From Limimaricola sp. (GTDB lineage: Bacteria; Pseudomonadota; Alphaproteobacteria; Rhodobacterales; Rhodobacteraceae), in NCBI RefSeq assembly GCF_016125575.1, contig NZ_WGLM01000006.1:1-64000 (forward strand): a DNA stretch of 64,000 nucleotides. Reading direction: 5' to 3'. A program made the position numbers and the translations under genes. Of this stretch, positions 48,064 to 56,501 are shown piece by piece. The notes beneath the pieces are model-generated. The model did no database searches and was not told the origin of the DNA. It saw nothing but the letters and a program-made list of their open reading frames with translations. Within the stretch, counting starts at the first letter, position 1; every line of letters begins with the position of its first letter.

Positions 48064-48905
48064 CACGCGGCCCTCATCGCATCGACATGCGACAGGCCAA
48101 GGATCGTCGCCTCGTCGGTCCTTTGCGCGGGGGCCAGCGGCGCGGCCAGCATCCGGCCCAGCAGTCCCTGCGCGTCGGCGGCGGCATAGGCGCGCGCGAC
48201 CGCCTCGACCTGCGCCGCGTCCTTGACCTGCCCCGGCGCGGGACGGACCGGCAGGAGCGAGGGGTAGATTTCAGCGGCGACATGGCCCTGCGCCACGGCC
48301 TCGAACGGCCAGATGGCCAGCGCGTGGCGGGCCTTCAGCCGGGCAAGCGTGGCGATGCCGGTCAACGCCTGTCCGCCGACCGAACCAACGCCGGACAGCT
48401 TCCACACCTCCTGCGCGCCCTTGGCCTGATCCTCGGCCAGCCTGCGGTTGGCGGGCAGGTGCGCGCCCCAGCCATCTGGCTTCTTGCGCGGCAAGCCCGG
48501 GATTTCGGCCTTCAGCCCGTTGCCCCAGAACGGCCCCTGCCCGGGAAACAGCGCGTTCAGCCGGGCCGCGGCATGAAAGCGGTTGTTGGAGTTGGCCGCG
48601 CCCTCGGCCACGTTGCGCCCGATCAGCACCCAGACATCGCGCCAGTCGCCGCCGGGGCGGATCGCCTGCGACAGGCCGCGCGGGTAGCCGAAGGGAAAAT
48701 CGAACCCGATCAGCGCGCGCCGCCCGGCGGCGGTGGCCTGCGCCAGCAGATCGTCCAGCGCGGCCTCGGCCCCGGCGCGGGTAGCGGGGTTGTTCAGCGC
48801 AAGGCCGTCCGCGTCCAGCACGGCAATCCAGATGCTGTCCGGCCCCTGCCGGGGCGTTCCGGCGGCGGACCAGTCGACCATCACGTGGAGGTCGAAAAGC
48901 GGCAT
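48063..48905 (-). CDS. DUF429-like RNase H-fold protein within the cob operon
   Basis: A 280-residue soluble protein that I cannot assign to a cobalamin step. The N-terminus LHVMVDWSAAGTPRQG, SIWIAVLDADG and ALIGFDFPFGYPRG fit an RNase H-like (DUF429) fold with two Asp. Later GNGLKAEIPGLPRKKP and AIWPFEAVAQGHVAAEIYPS are conserved-looking. It is locked between cbiX and cobH by overlapping starts and stops (1 bp at both ends), so it is co-made with the pathway. Chaperone or accessory role unproven. Confidence 0.78.
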   Translation of the reverse strand: MPLFDLHVMVDWSAAGTPRQGPDSIWIAVLDADGLALNNPATRAGAEAALDDLLAQATAAGRRALIGFDFPFGYPRGLSQAIRPGGDWRDVWVLIGRNVAEGAANSNNRFHAAARLNALFPGQGPFWGNGLKAEIPGLPRKKPDGWGAHLPANRRLAEDQAKGAQEVWKLSGVGSVGGQALTGIATLARLKARHALAIWPFEAVAQGHVAAEIYPSLLPVRPAPGQVKDAAQVEAVARAYAAADAQGLLGRMLAAPLAPAQRTDEATILGLSHVDAMRAA

Positions 48906-50059
48906 CAGGGCTTCTTCGTCTTCAGCGCGCTGAGCGGGCCAAGCGGGTGGTCGGCGTGGGGATAGGTCGGGTGGACGTGGTCGTGCCCATGGTCGTGGCC
49001 GTGATCGTGATCGTGGGAATGAGCGTGGAAATGCACGTGGCCGTCGCCGTGATCGTGCCAGTCGCCCTTGGACACATGGCTGACATGGCCGTGCGGCTGG
49101 TCCTGCGCCTGCAACCGGCAAAGCCCGGTGCAGAACGTGTCGCAAAGCGTGCAATCCTCGACATTGGATCCCGGCGCGCTGGCCCCCTGCCCCTCGACGT
49201 GGTGATGGTGGCTTTCCTGCACCGCACCCACCTCGGCCTCGAAGCCCAGCACGGCGGTGCGATACTTGCACATCGCGCAGTTGGGCGGCGGCACCTCGCC
49301 CACCTGCTCGGTCACCCGCTCGGCAAAGGTTTCCAGCACCTTGGGGTGATCGCCGAGGTAGGGCGCCTTGACGAACTGGATCTCGGGATGTTCCGCGGCG
49401 ACCTGGTCGGTAAAGCCGTAGATCCGGTCGATCAGGATGCCGGAGAACAGGAAATAGGGAAACACGATGACCCGGCGATAAGGCAGACGCGCGACATGTT
49501 GCAGGCAGGGTTCGACCAGCGGGAAGGTGACGCCGGAATAGCCGACCTCGCACCAGCCAAAGCCCATGCCCTCTTGCAGCATCCGCGCGATCTTCGACAC
49601 GTTGCCGTTGGCGTCCGGGTCGGACGCGCCGCGACCGATGACGACAAGACAGGTTTCATGCAGCGGCACCTCGCCAAGGGTCGTGTTGGCCTCGTCCACC
49701 GCCTCGCCCACGCGGGCGGCGGCGGCGGCGATCATCTTGGGATCGACACCCAGTTCACGACCATAGCGCACCTCGATCCCGTGCTTGGCGGCATAGGTGT
49801 TCAGCACCGTGGGAATGTCGTTCTTGGCGTGCATCGCGGCGAACAGCATGCCCGGCACGGCAAGGATACGCTCGCACCCGGCCTCGCGCAGGCGGTCCAG
49901 CCCGTCGCGGATCACCGGGTTGGCGAATTCCAGATAGCCGTAATCGACCATCCAGTCGTCGGGCAGGTACGCGGGCAGCTTTTCGGCCAGCACCTTGAAT
50001 TCATCCACTGCGGATTGGCTGCGCGAGCCGTGGCCGCAAATCATCACGCCGGTCTTCAT
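48905..50059 (-). CDS. cbiX: Sirohydrochlorin cobaltochelatase-like CbiX with His-rich tail
   Basis: It likely inserts cobalt into a corrin precursor. 384 residues: two CbiX repeats, starting MKTGVMICGHGSRSQSAV with the metal His10, and VIGRGASDPDANGNVSKIA / VFPYFLFSGILIDRI in the second. Then CAMCKYR and CTLCDTFCTGLC, a Cys set suited to a [4Fe-4S] cluster, and a His/Asp-rich tail (HDHDHGHDHGHDH) for metal storage. ATG at 50057-50059 is chosen; the frame extends 8 codons further. It is first in the cob operon. Confidence 0.9.
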   Translation of the reverse strand: MKTGVMICGHGSRSQSAVDEFKVLAEKLPAYLPDDWMVDYGYLEFANPVIRDGLDRLREAGCERILAVPGMLFAAMHAKNDIPTVLNTYAAKHGIEVRYGRELGVDPKMIAAAAARVGEAVDEANTTLGEVPLHETCLVVIGRGASDPDANGNVSKIARMLQEGMGFGWCEVGYSGVTFPLVEPCLQHVARLPYRRVIVFPYFLFSGILIDRIYGFTDQVAAEHPEIQFVKAPYLGDHPKVLETFAERVTEQVGEVPPPNCAMCKYRTAVLGFEAEVGAVQESHHHHVEGQGASAPGSNVEDCTLCDTFCTGLCRLQAQDQPHGHVSHVSKGDWHDHGDGHVHFHAHSHDHDHGHDHGHDHVHPTYPHADHPLGPLSALKTKKP

Positions 50060-50358
50060 GGCCTTCCCCTTCGCATCTGGCATGACCGGAAGACCGCGCG
50101 TCGCGCGGGCACCGACGACGTGGCGCGGGCGGTCCCCGTCCAGCGGGTCGACCCCATTCGCGCCACCAACCGCTCTGGCCAGTCATGGCTTCGTCAGCAT
50201 TGGTGCTAGCGCGCCGGGGCGCGGCACGCAAACGGATAAACGGCGCGCCGCCCCCGGATTGCGACTTGTGCGCTGATGCGGGGGGCGCTGTGGAGCGGGG
50301 CGGGTTGGCGCAAGGGCGGCGGGGGCATACCTCGGGTCCAACCGAAGGAGACAAAGAC
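50060..50358. promoter_or_regulatory. Divergent region between cbiX and the GST-like gene
   Basis: About 300 bp without a supportable gene, GC-rich, holding the cob-operon promoter side (minus) and the GST-like gene promoter side (plus). AAGGAG at about 50344-50349 is that gene's ribosome site. I looked for a cobalamin riboswitch ahead of cbiX and saw no complete B12 box. Confidence 0.4.
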
Positions 50359-51369
50359 ATGGGACAACTGGTTGACGGCAACTGGACCACAGCGTGGTAC
50401 GATACCAAGGCCAGCCGCGGCGCCTTCGTGCGCAGCGCAGCGAAGTTCCGCAACTGGGTTACCCCCGACGGCAGCGCCGGGCCCAGCGGCGAAGAGGGAT
50501 TTGCGGCCGAAAGCGGGCGATATCACCTCTACGTCTCTTATGCCTGCCCTTGGGCGCACCGGACGCTGATCTTTCGCGCGCTGAAAGGCCTCGAAGATCA
50601 CATCGGCCTGTCAGTCGTACATCCCGATATGCTGGACGATGGCTGGACTTTCGCCACGAATTTTGACGGGGCGACTGGCGACACCCAGTTCGGGCTGCCT
50701 TTCCTGCGCGATATCTACCTGAAGGCGCAGCCGCAGATGACCGGGCGGGTGACGGTCCCGGTCCTGTGGGACAAGACGCGTAACACGATCGTTTCGAACG
50801 AATCGGCCGAGATCATCCGGATGTTCAACTCTGCCTTCGACGCCATCACCGGCAACACCGACGATTACTGGCCCGAGGCACTGCGCCCCGAGATCGAAAC
50901 GATCAACGCGCGCGTCTACGACACCTTCAACAACGGCGTCTACAAGGCCGGCTTTGCCACGACCCAAGAGGCCTATGATGCCGCGGTCGGGCCGCTGTTC
51001 GACACGCTGGATTGGCTGGAGGGCCTGCTGTCGCAACAACGCTACCTTGCCGGCGCTCAGATCACCGAAGCCGATTGGCGGCTCTTCACAACGCTTATCC
51101 GGTTCGACACGGTCTATCACGGGCATTTCAAGTGCAACCGCGCCCGGATCGTCGATTACCCGAACCTCTGGGCCTATACGCGGGAACTCTACCAATGGCC
51201 GGGCGTGGCGGCGACAACACGGCTCGACCATATCACGCGGCACTACCATTACAGCCACGACACCATCAATCCGCATCGGATCATCCCGACCGGCCCCGTT
51301 CTTGACCTTGACGCGCCGCACGGGCGCGACGCGGTGGGCGCGCAACTGCGTCAGATCGGCCGGGCGTAA
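50359..51369 (+). CDS. Glutathionyl-hydroquinone reductase-like GST (Xi class)
   Basis: A 336-residue glutathione transferase of the YqjG/ECM4 type that reduces glutathionyl-hydroquinones. SYACPWAHRTLIFRALKGL has the catalytic Cys63 of the CPWA motif; VPVLWDKTRNTIVSNESAEIIRMFN is the G-site; C-terminal QRYLAGAQITEADWRLFTTLIRFD and HYHYSHDTINP are class signatures. The ATG follows AAGGAG. The 3' end overlaps the convergent receiver gene by 19 bases. Confidence 0.92.
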   Translation: MGQLVDGNWTTAWYDTKASRGAFVRSAAKFRNWVTPDGSAGPSGEEGFAAESGRYHLYVSYACPWAHRTLIFRALKGLEDHIGLSVVHPDMLDDGWTFATNFDGATGDTQFGLPFLRDIYLKAQPQMTGRVTVPVLWDKTRNTIVSNESAEIIRMFNSAFDAITGNTDDYWPEALRPEIETINARVYDTFNNGVYKAGFATTQEAYDAAVGPLFDTLDWLEGLLSQQRYLAGAQITEADWRLFTTLIRFDTVYHGHFKCNRARIVDYPNLWAYTRELYQWPGVAATTRLDHITRHYHYSHDTINPHRIIPTGPVLDLDAPHGRDAVGAQLRQIGRA

Positions 51370-51725
51370 TGCTGCACCATCGCCGCCAGGTCATCTGGCG
51401 GCGTATGACTTTCAAGAAAGGCGCGTACGTTAGGCATCAGGCCGAAAATCGACCCGTCTGAAAAGACGGTGGTATCGGTTACGAAGATCACGTTGGTGCC
51501 GGTATGACGAAAACGGGCGTAGTCGGCGACGGCCAGCGCCCCGCCTTCCGAAAGCATCAGGTCGATCAGGATAACGTGGAACCTCTCCTGTTCGAGCGCG
51601 CGAATGGCAAGGTCCGCCTCTGCCTCCCACCGGACTGACACACCCAAGCTCTGCAGATGACGTACCCACCCCTCGGCCAGGTCCGCCTTGCTTTCGACGA
51701 CCAAGACGCGCGTTGCACTGCCCAC
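51351..51725 (-). CDS. Receiver-only response regulator, atypical
   Basis: A 124-residue stand-alone REC domain. The phosphoacceptor Asp55 (VILIDLMLSEGG) is present. The N-terminal acidic pair is weak (VVESKADL) and the usual conserved KP near the end reads SHTPP, so the switch Lys is absent. The start is GTG at 51723-51725, supported by AGGAGGTG eight bases upstream. There is no kinase nearby; output or phosphate-sink role unknown. Confidence 0.8.
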   Translation of the reverse strand: MGSATRVLVVESKADLAEGWVRHLQSLGVSVRWEAEADLAIRALEQERFHVILIDLMLSEGGALAVADYARFRHTGTNVIFVTDTTVFSDGSIFGLMPNVRAFLESHTPPDDLAAMVQHYARPI

Positions 51726-51891
51726 GACCTGTCACCTCCTGATGAACCGCAGTATGCCATTTCTTGTGGGCGAGCAGGGTTAACAGGTTCTTAACCGCGC
51801 ATTCACCAAGGCGTGAGCGGCGGAACTTCGTCGGCATCGCTTGTGCTGTCGGCGCAAATCGGCTTGAACACCGGGCGGAAGAGGGCCCAAA

Positions 51892-52254
51892 ATGACCACC
51901 TGGATCACCATCTGTGACACTTGCAAGCGCCCCGGCTGGGAAATGGGCGACATGGCCCGCACCGATGGCGAGGCGCTGGCGGACCTGATCGAGGCCCGCG
52001 CCGCGCCGCCAGTGGCCACGCGCCGGGTCTCTTGCACCATGGGGTGCGAGCGGGCCTGCAACGTGATCGTGCAGGCGCAGGGCAAGATCGGTTATTCACT
52101 GGGACGGTTCGAACCCAGCGATGAGGCCGCCGAGGCGATCGTCGCCTATGCTACCGCCCATGCCGCCAGCGAGACCGGTCAGGTTCCGTTCCGGCAGTGG
52201 CCGCAGGGTGTGAAAGGCCACTTCGTCAGCCGCCACGTGCCGCTGCCGGAATGA
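51892..52254 (+). CDS. DUF1636 Cys-rich protein
   Basis: A 120-residue soluble protein with two Cys groups, CDTCKRPG (about 9-12) and CTMGCERAC (about 48-56), typical of DUF1636 (predicted metal-binding, thioredoxin-like ferredoxin fold). It overlaps cobC by 4 bases (ATGA) and often travels with cobalamin genes in this lineage, so a metal or redox role for the pathway is inferred. Confidence 0.85.
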   Translation: MTTWITICDTCKRPGWEMGDMARTDGEALADLIEARAAPPVATRRVSCTMGCERACNVIVQAQGKIGYSLGRFEPSDEAAEAIVAYATAHAASETGQVPFRQWPQGVKGHFVSRHVPLPE

Positions 52255-53198
52255 GCGGCCCGCGCGACCATGGCGGCGGACTGGATGCGGCCGTGGCGCA
52301 GTATGGCGGCTCACGCAACAACTGGCTGGACCTGTCGACGGGCATCAACCCGGTCCCATATCCCCTAACGGCCCTGCCCGCCGACGCATGGACGGCCCTG
52401 CCGGACGCGGGCGCGACCGACTGGTTGATCGCCGCCGCTCGCGCCTTCTGGCAGGTGCCTGAACAGGCGGTCATTGTGCCGGCGCCCGGGGCCTCGGCCC
52501 TGATCGCACGCTTGCCGTCACTGGTGCCGGGCCTTCCGGTGCAGATTGCCGGGCCGACCTATAACGAACATGCCGCGGCCTTTCGCGCCGCCGGCAACGT
52601 GGTGCAGGACGGCCCCGCGCCGGTGCGGGTTGATGTTCACCCCAACAACCCCGACGGGCGGCTTGCCCCCGAGACGACAAGCGCGGCGCGACTGCATGTC
52701 ATCGACGAAAGCTTTTGCGACACAATGCCGGGCGCCAGCCTGATTTCGCGCACGGCGCAGGACAGCACCGTGGTGTTGAAAAGCTTCGGCAAGTTCTGGG
52801 GGCTGGCAGGTTTGCGGCTGGGCTTTGCCATTGCCACGCCTGCCACGTTGACCGGGCCAACGGGCAGTCTGGCCGAAATGCTGGGGCCTTGGCCCGTCTC
52901 GGGGCCGGCGCTGGCCATCGGGGCGGCGGCGCTGGCCGATATTGAATGGGCGGCGGCCACGCGGGCGCGGCTGACGGACGACGCGGCACGACTTGACCAG
53001 ATGATGACGGCCAAGGGTGCGGCGCTGGTTGGGGGCACTGCTCTGTTCCGCCTTTATGCGGTCGACAATGCCGCGGCATGGCAGGCGCGGCTGGCGCGCG
53101 GCCATGTCTGGAGCCGCATCTTTCCATATTCGCACACTTGGCTGCGCCTTGGCCTGCCACACCCCGACCGCTGGGATCAGTTGAGGGCCGCGCTGTGA
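52251..53198 (+). CDS. cobC: CobC/CobD-type threonine-phosphate decarboxylase
   Basis: A 315-residue PLP enzyme expected to decarboxylate L-threonine O-3-phosphate to the aminopropanol phosphate of the cobinamide side chain. [16 protein letters not shown] at the N-terminus, [19 protein letters not shown] with Asp, PLP Lys181 in [17 protein letters not shown], and C-terminal Arg in WLRLGLP. The ATG overlaps DUF1636 and the stop overlaps cobD. Naming follows Pseudomonas usage (CobC). Confidence 0.93.
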   Translation: MSGPRDHGGGLDAAVAQYGGSRNNWLDLSTGINPVPYPLTALPADAWTALPDAGATDWLIAAARAFWQVPEQAVIVPAPGASALIARLPSLVPGLPVQIAGPTYNEHAAAFRAAGNVVQDGPAPVRVDVHPNNPDGRLAPETTSAARLHVIDESFCDTMPGASLISRTAQDSTVVLKSFGKFWGLAGLRLGFAIATPATLTGPTGSLAEMLGPWPVSGPALAIGAAALADIEWAAATRARLTDDAARLDQMMTAKGAALVGGTALFRLYAVDNAAAWQARLARGHVWSRIFPYSHTWLRLGLPHPDRWDQLRAAL

Positions 53199-54094
53199 CG
53201 TTGGTCTTTGCAATGCTGCTTGACGCCATCGTTGGCGAACCGCGCTGGCTGTGGGACCGTCTGCCGCATCCGGCCGTTCTGATGGGCCGTGCGGTTGGCT
53301 GGGCCGATGCGCGGTTCAATGCGGGCGAGGGGCGGCGGGCCAAGGGCGTGGCGGTGATGGTGGGCCTTGCACTGGGCGCGGGCCTGCTGGGCTGGCTCAT
53401 CGCCGCCCTGCCCTTCCATGTTCTCGAGGTCATCGCGGCGGCAATCCTTCTCGCCCAACGGTCACTGGTCGATCACGTCGCCCGCGTGGCCGATGCGCTA
53501 CGGCTGTCAGTGGGCGACGGGCGGCGCGCGGTGGCGATGATCGTCAGCCGCGACACCGCCGCGATGGAGGCGCCCGCCGTCGCCCGCTCGGCCATCGAAA
53601 GCGCGGCCGAGAACCTGTCCGACGGGGTCATCGCGCCGATCTTCTGGTTCGCGCTGGCTGGGCTGCCAGGGCTTATGATCTACAAGATCACCAATACCGC
53701 TGACAGCATGATCGGCTACCGCACGCCGCGCCACCTGCAATTCGGCTGGGCGGCGGCGCGGGCCGACGACGTGCTGAACTGGGTGCCCGCGCGGCTGACG
53801 GCGCTGCTGATCTGGCTGGCGGGCGGGCTGCGCGGCGGCTGGGGCGCGATCCGTGCGGATGCCCGCCTGCACCGCTCGCCCAACGCGGGCTGGCCCGAGG
53901 CGGCGATGGCGCGCGCGCTGGACGTGGCACTGGCCGGTCCGCGCAGCTACCACGGCGAGACGCGCGACTTTCCCTTCGTCAACCCGGACGGCCGCCGCGA
54001 CATCGGCGTGACCGAGATCGACGGGGCGGTGCGGATGCTCTGGCGCAGCTGGGCCCTCGCGCTTGTCGCGGCGCTTCTGCTGGCGCTCGGCTAG
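53195..54094 (+). CDS. cobD: Adenosylcobinamide-phosphate synthase (CbiB/CobD)
   Basis: It attaches the aminopropanol phosphate to adenosylcobyric acid at the membrane. 299 residues with 4-5 helices: [53 protein letters not shown]-type sequence and [25 protein letters not shown]. The start is GTG at 53195-53197, overlapping the cobC stop (GTGA). Frame upstream to 53078 is inside cobC. Confidence 0.95.
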   Translation: MTLVFAMLLDAIVGEPRWLWDRLPHPAVLMGRAVGWADARFNAGEGRRAKGVAVMVGLALGAGLLGWLIAALPFHVLEVIAAAILLAQRSLVDHVARVADALRLSVGDGRRAVAMIVSRDTAAMEAPAVARSAIESAAENLSDGVIAPIFWFALAGLPGLMIYKITNTADSMIGYRTPRHLQFGWAAARADDVLNWVPARLTALLIWLAGGLRGGWGAIRADARLHRSPNAGWPEAAMARALDVALAGPRSYHGETRDFPFVNPDGRRDIGVTEIDGAVRMLWRSWALALVAALLLALG

Positions 54095-54095
54095 G

Positions 54096-54147
54096 CTTCA
54101 TCTTGCCCCAAATACTCGCCCGCCGCAGGCGTCCTGCCGCCCCCCTT
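54096..54147. repeat. Repeat copy 3, diverged
   Basis: After the cobD stop, TTCATCTTGCCCCAAATACT then GC-rich CGCCGCAGGCG and CTGCCGCCCCCC. The AAATACTC core with a TCTT(C/G)-CC head matches the other two copies less well. It may end the DUF1636-cobC-cobD unit. Confidence 0.5.
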
Positions 54148-54202
54148 GCGCGCTGACCCTCCCCTGCTAGGCTCCGCCCATCCTGTCCGGTGGAGGTTCC
54201 CG

Positions 54203-55372
54203 ATGCGCGTTGCCCTGACCCTGATCGCCTGCCTTGCCGCCAGCGGTGCCACGGCACAGACCTGCGGCGGGCCTTTCGGCGATTTCGTGGCGGCACTGAA
54301 ACGACAGGCCGTCGCACAGGGCTATGCCCCTGCGCTGGTCGATGGCTTCTTCGCCGGGGTCAGGAATGACCAGAACGTGCTGGCCGCCGACCGGCGGCAG
54401 GGGTTTTTCCAGAAAGATTTCATTGCCTTCTCGCGCAGCCTGATCTCGCAGAACCGGCTGGATAACGGCCGCCGCTACGGCCAGCGCTACGCTCAGACCT
54501 TCGCCACGATCGAAAGCCGCTATGGCATTCCTTCGGGCGTGCTGCTGGCCTTCTGGGCTTTCGAGACGGATTTCGGGCAGGTGCAGGGCGACGTTAACAC
54601 GCGCGACGCGCTGGTGACTCTGGCGCATGACTGCCGCCGACCGCAGCTGTTCCTGCCGCAAGTCATGGCCGCGCTGGAGCTTTACAAGCGCGGCGATTTC
54701 GACCCGGCGACCACGACGGGCGCATGGGCGGGCGAGATCGGGCAGGTCCAGATGCTGCCGGCCGATATCCTTGCCAGCGGACAGGACGGCGACGGCGACG
54801 GCCACGTCCGGTTAAAAACCTCGGCGCCCGATGCGCTGCTGTCAGGCGCGGCGATGCTGTCGCGTTTTGGCTGGCGACCGAACGAGCCATGGCTGCAGGA
54901 AATCATCGTGCCTCCGGGCCTCGACCTGCGGCAGACTGGCCTGAACCACACGCTGACCGTGCGGCAGTGGCAGGCCGCCGGCGTGCAGGCCCGCACCGGC
55001 GATCTGGGGCCGGGGGCACTGCAGGCCTCGGTCCTGCTTCCGATGGGCCAAGGCGGGCCGGCCTTCCTCGCCTACCCGAATTTCAACGTCTATCTCGAAT
55101 GGAACCAAAGCCTCGTCTACGTCACCACCGCCGCTTATTTCGCGACACGGCTGATGGGCGCGCCGGTTTACACGGCGGGCAACCCCGATCCGGGCCTGAC
55201 CGGGCCACAGATGCAGGAGTTGCAGCGCAAATTGCAGGCGCGCGGCTATGACGTGGGCGGCGTTGACGGCATCCTCGGCGAAAAGACGCGCGAGGCGGTG
55301 CAGCGCGAGCAAGAGCGGCTTGGCCTGCCGGCGGATGCCTGGCCGACCACAGCACTGCTGTCACGGCTTTAG
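54203..55372 (+). CDS. Lytic murein transglycosylase (MltB family) with peptidoglycan-binding domain
   Basis: It cleaves peptidoglycan to 1,6-anhydromuropeptides. 389 residues: signal peptide (1-18, cleavage ATA-QT), the MltB-type domain with catalytic Glu121 in FWAFETDFGQVQGD, AGEIGQVQMLPADIL, and a C-terminal PG_binding_1 domain (QELQRKLQARGYDVGGVDGI). The ATG at 54203 follows TGGAGG. It is convergent with the YbjN genes, 5 bp between stops. Confidence 0.92.
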   Translation: MRVALTLIACLAASGATAQTCGGPFGDFVAALKRQAVAQGYAPALVDGFFAGVRNDQNVLAADRRQGFFQKDFIAFSRSLISQNRLDNGRRYGQRYAQTFATIESRYGIPSGVLLAFWAFETDFGQVQGDVNTRDALVTLAHDCRRPQLFLPQVMAALELYKRGDFDPATTTGAWAGEIGQVQMLPADILASGQDGDGDGHVRLKTSAPDALLSGAAMLSRFGWRPNEPWLQEIIVPPGLDLRQTGLNHTLTVRQWQAAGVQARTGDLGPGALQASVLLPMGQGGPAFLAYPNFNVYLEWNQSLVYVTTAAYFATRLMGAPVYTAGNPDPGLTGPQMQELQRKLQARGYDVGGVDGILGEKTREAVQREQERLGLPADAWPTTALLSRL

Positions 55373-55377
55373 GCGGC

Positions 55378-55875
55378 TTACCAGCCGATGAAGCTCTCGA
55401 ACCCTTCGACGTCCTGACGCCAGCCGTCCAGCGTATCGGCGAAGTTCGAATCGCTCACGCCGTCCTTGTCGATATTCACGTACATGTAGACCGCGATGCC
55501 GCCATCCGATTGCAGGTAAGCTGCCGAGCGGACGTGGTTGGTGTTCCACTCGTTCATCTTGTCAGCACCGTATTTGTTGGTGTTGTCATAGCTCGACGAG
55601 AATTCCAGTGCCGTGCAGCCCATGCCGCTGCTGTCACAGCCGTGGAAGAACACGCGGAACTTCGACGACGAGACCGCCGAGGAAATCATCGGCGCACCTT
55701 GGCTGTCGGTTTCCATCTTGGCCACGTAGCCCACGTTCTGCATCGCCCGAAGCACGCCGTTGGGGTCCGCGCCGCGAATCTCGGCACTGGCCTGCGTGGC
55801 GACGATGACCGTCGCGGCAGAGACCAGAACCGGCCGAAGAATAGTCTTGATCATCTTTGCCACCCTGGTTGTCAT
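55378..55875 (-). CDS. Secreted YbjN-domain protein A
   Basis: A 165-residue exported protein. Signal peptide to about residue 31 (VIVATQASA). The mature part is YbjN-like: ILRAMQNVGYVAKM-type helix (seen as VLRAMQNVGYVAKM), SSKFRVFFHGCDSSGMGCTALEF, KMNEWNTNH and ending VEGFESFIGW. Two Cys may form a disulfide. It is a paralogue of the next gene upstream. ATG at 55873-55875 or, equally plausible, ATG at 55852-55854. Confidence 0.75.
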   Translation of the reverse strand: MTTRVAKMIKTILRPVLVSAATVIVATQASAEIRGADPNGVLRAMQNVGYVAKMETDSQGAPMISSAVSSSKFRVFFHGCDSSGMGCTALEFSSSYDNTNKYGADKMNEWNTNHVRSAAYLQSDGGIAVYMYVNIDKDGVSDSNFADTLDGWRQDVEGFESFIGW

Positions 55876-55960
55876 TATTCTTCAAATCTCCGTCCCGCGC
55901 GGGCCCCTGTCAAACCTTACTTGGGCGACAGGGGCCCCGGGCCGGGCCCGCCCATGCGTC

Positions 55961-56431
55961 CTACCAGTCGATGAACTTTTCGAAATTCTCGGCCTGAAGC
56001 CGCCAGAAATCCAGCGAATAGCCAAAGTTGCGCGGTCCGGTGCCGTCGCCTTCCATGGTCATGTCCATCCGAAGGATCGGGTCTCCGTCATCGTTGACAT
56101 AGACCTTGGCGAAACGCTGGTTGCGGTTCCACTCATTTGCGCGCGCCGGGGTCATCGGGGTCGACAGGTTATAGCCCGCGCTGAACTGGATCGACGTGCA
56201 GTCGACGTGGTTGCGGCAGCCGTAGAAGTAGACCGAAAAATTGGTGCGCGAGATGCGCGAACTGATCTTGGGATTGCCCGTCGCGGACGATTCGCCCAGC
56301 GTGGCCACGAATCCCGCATTTTGCATCGCCGCAAGAATGCTCGCCGGTTCCGCCGCCACAAGGTTCTGGGCCGCGGCCGATCCCGCCCATGTCGTTGCGG
56401 CCAAAGCTGCCGCGGTGATGAAATACCTCAT
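55961..56431 (-). CDS. Secreted YbjN-domain protein B
   Basis: A 156-residue exported protein with a signal peptide (MRYFITAAALAATTWAGSAA, cleavage near AAAQN). It shares the layout of its neighbour: ILAAMQNAGFVATL, TNFSVYFYGCRNHVDCTSIQF, RANEWNRNQRFAKVYVN, ENFEKFIDW. The ATG at 56429-56431 follows AAGGAG; the longer frame to 56509 overlaps the smc 3' end. Function unknown; periplasmic. Confidence 0.78.
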   Translation of the reverse strand: MRYFITAAALAATTWAGSAAAQNLVAAEPASILAAMQNAGFVATLGESSATGNPKISSRISRTNFSVYFYGCRNHVDCTSIQFSAGYNLSTPMTPARANEWNRNQRFAKVYVNDDGDPILRMDMTMEGDGTGPRNFGYSLDFWRLQAENFEKFIDW

Positions 56432-56501
56432 CGAAATCTCCTTCGCACAAATCAATGCTGGAAGGCTCGCAACAAAATCATTGTCGGTCAAGACTTTGGG
56501 G

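Noticed and set aside
50060-50358. Possible second cobalamin riboswitch ahead of cbiX
   Set aside because: The minus strand shows a CAGCGCCCCCCGC stretch and an AGCCATGACTGGCC stretch, but no complete B12 box or GGTGAAATCC-type element in the right order, unlike the clear one at 61988-62180.
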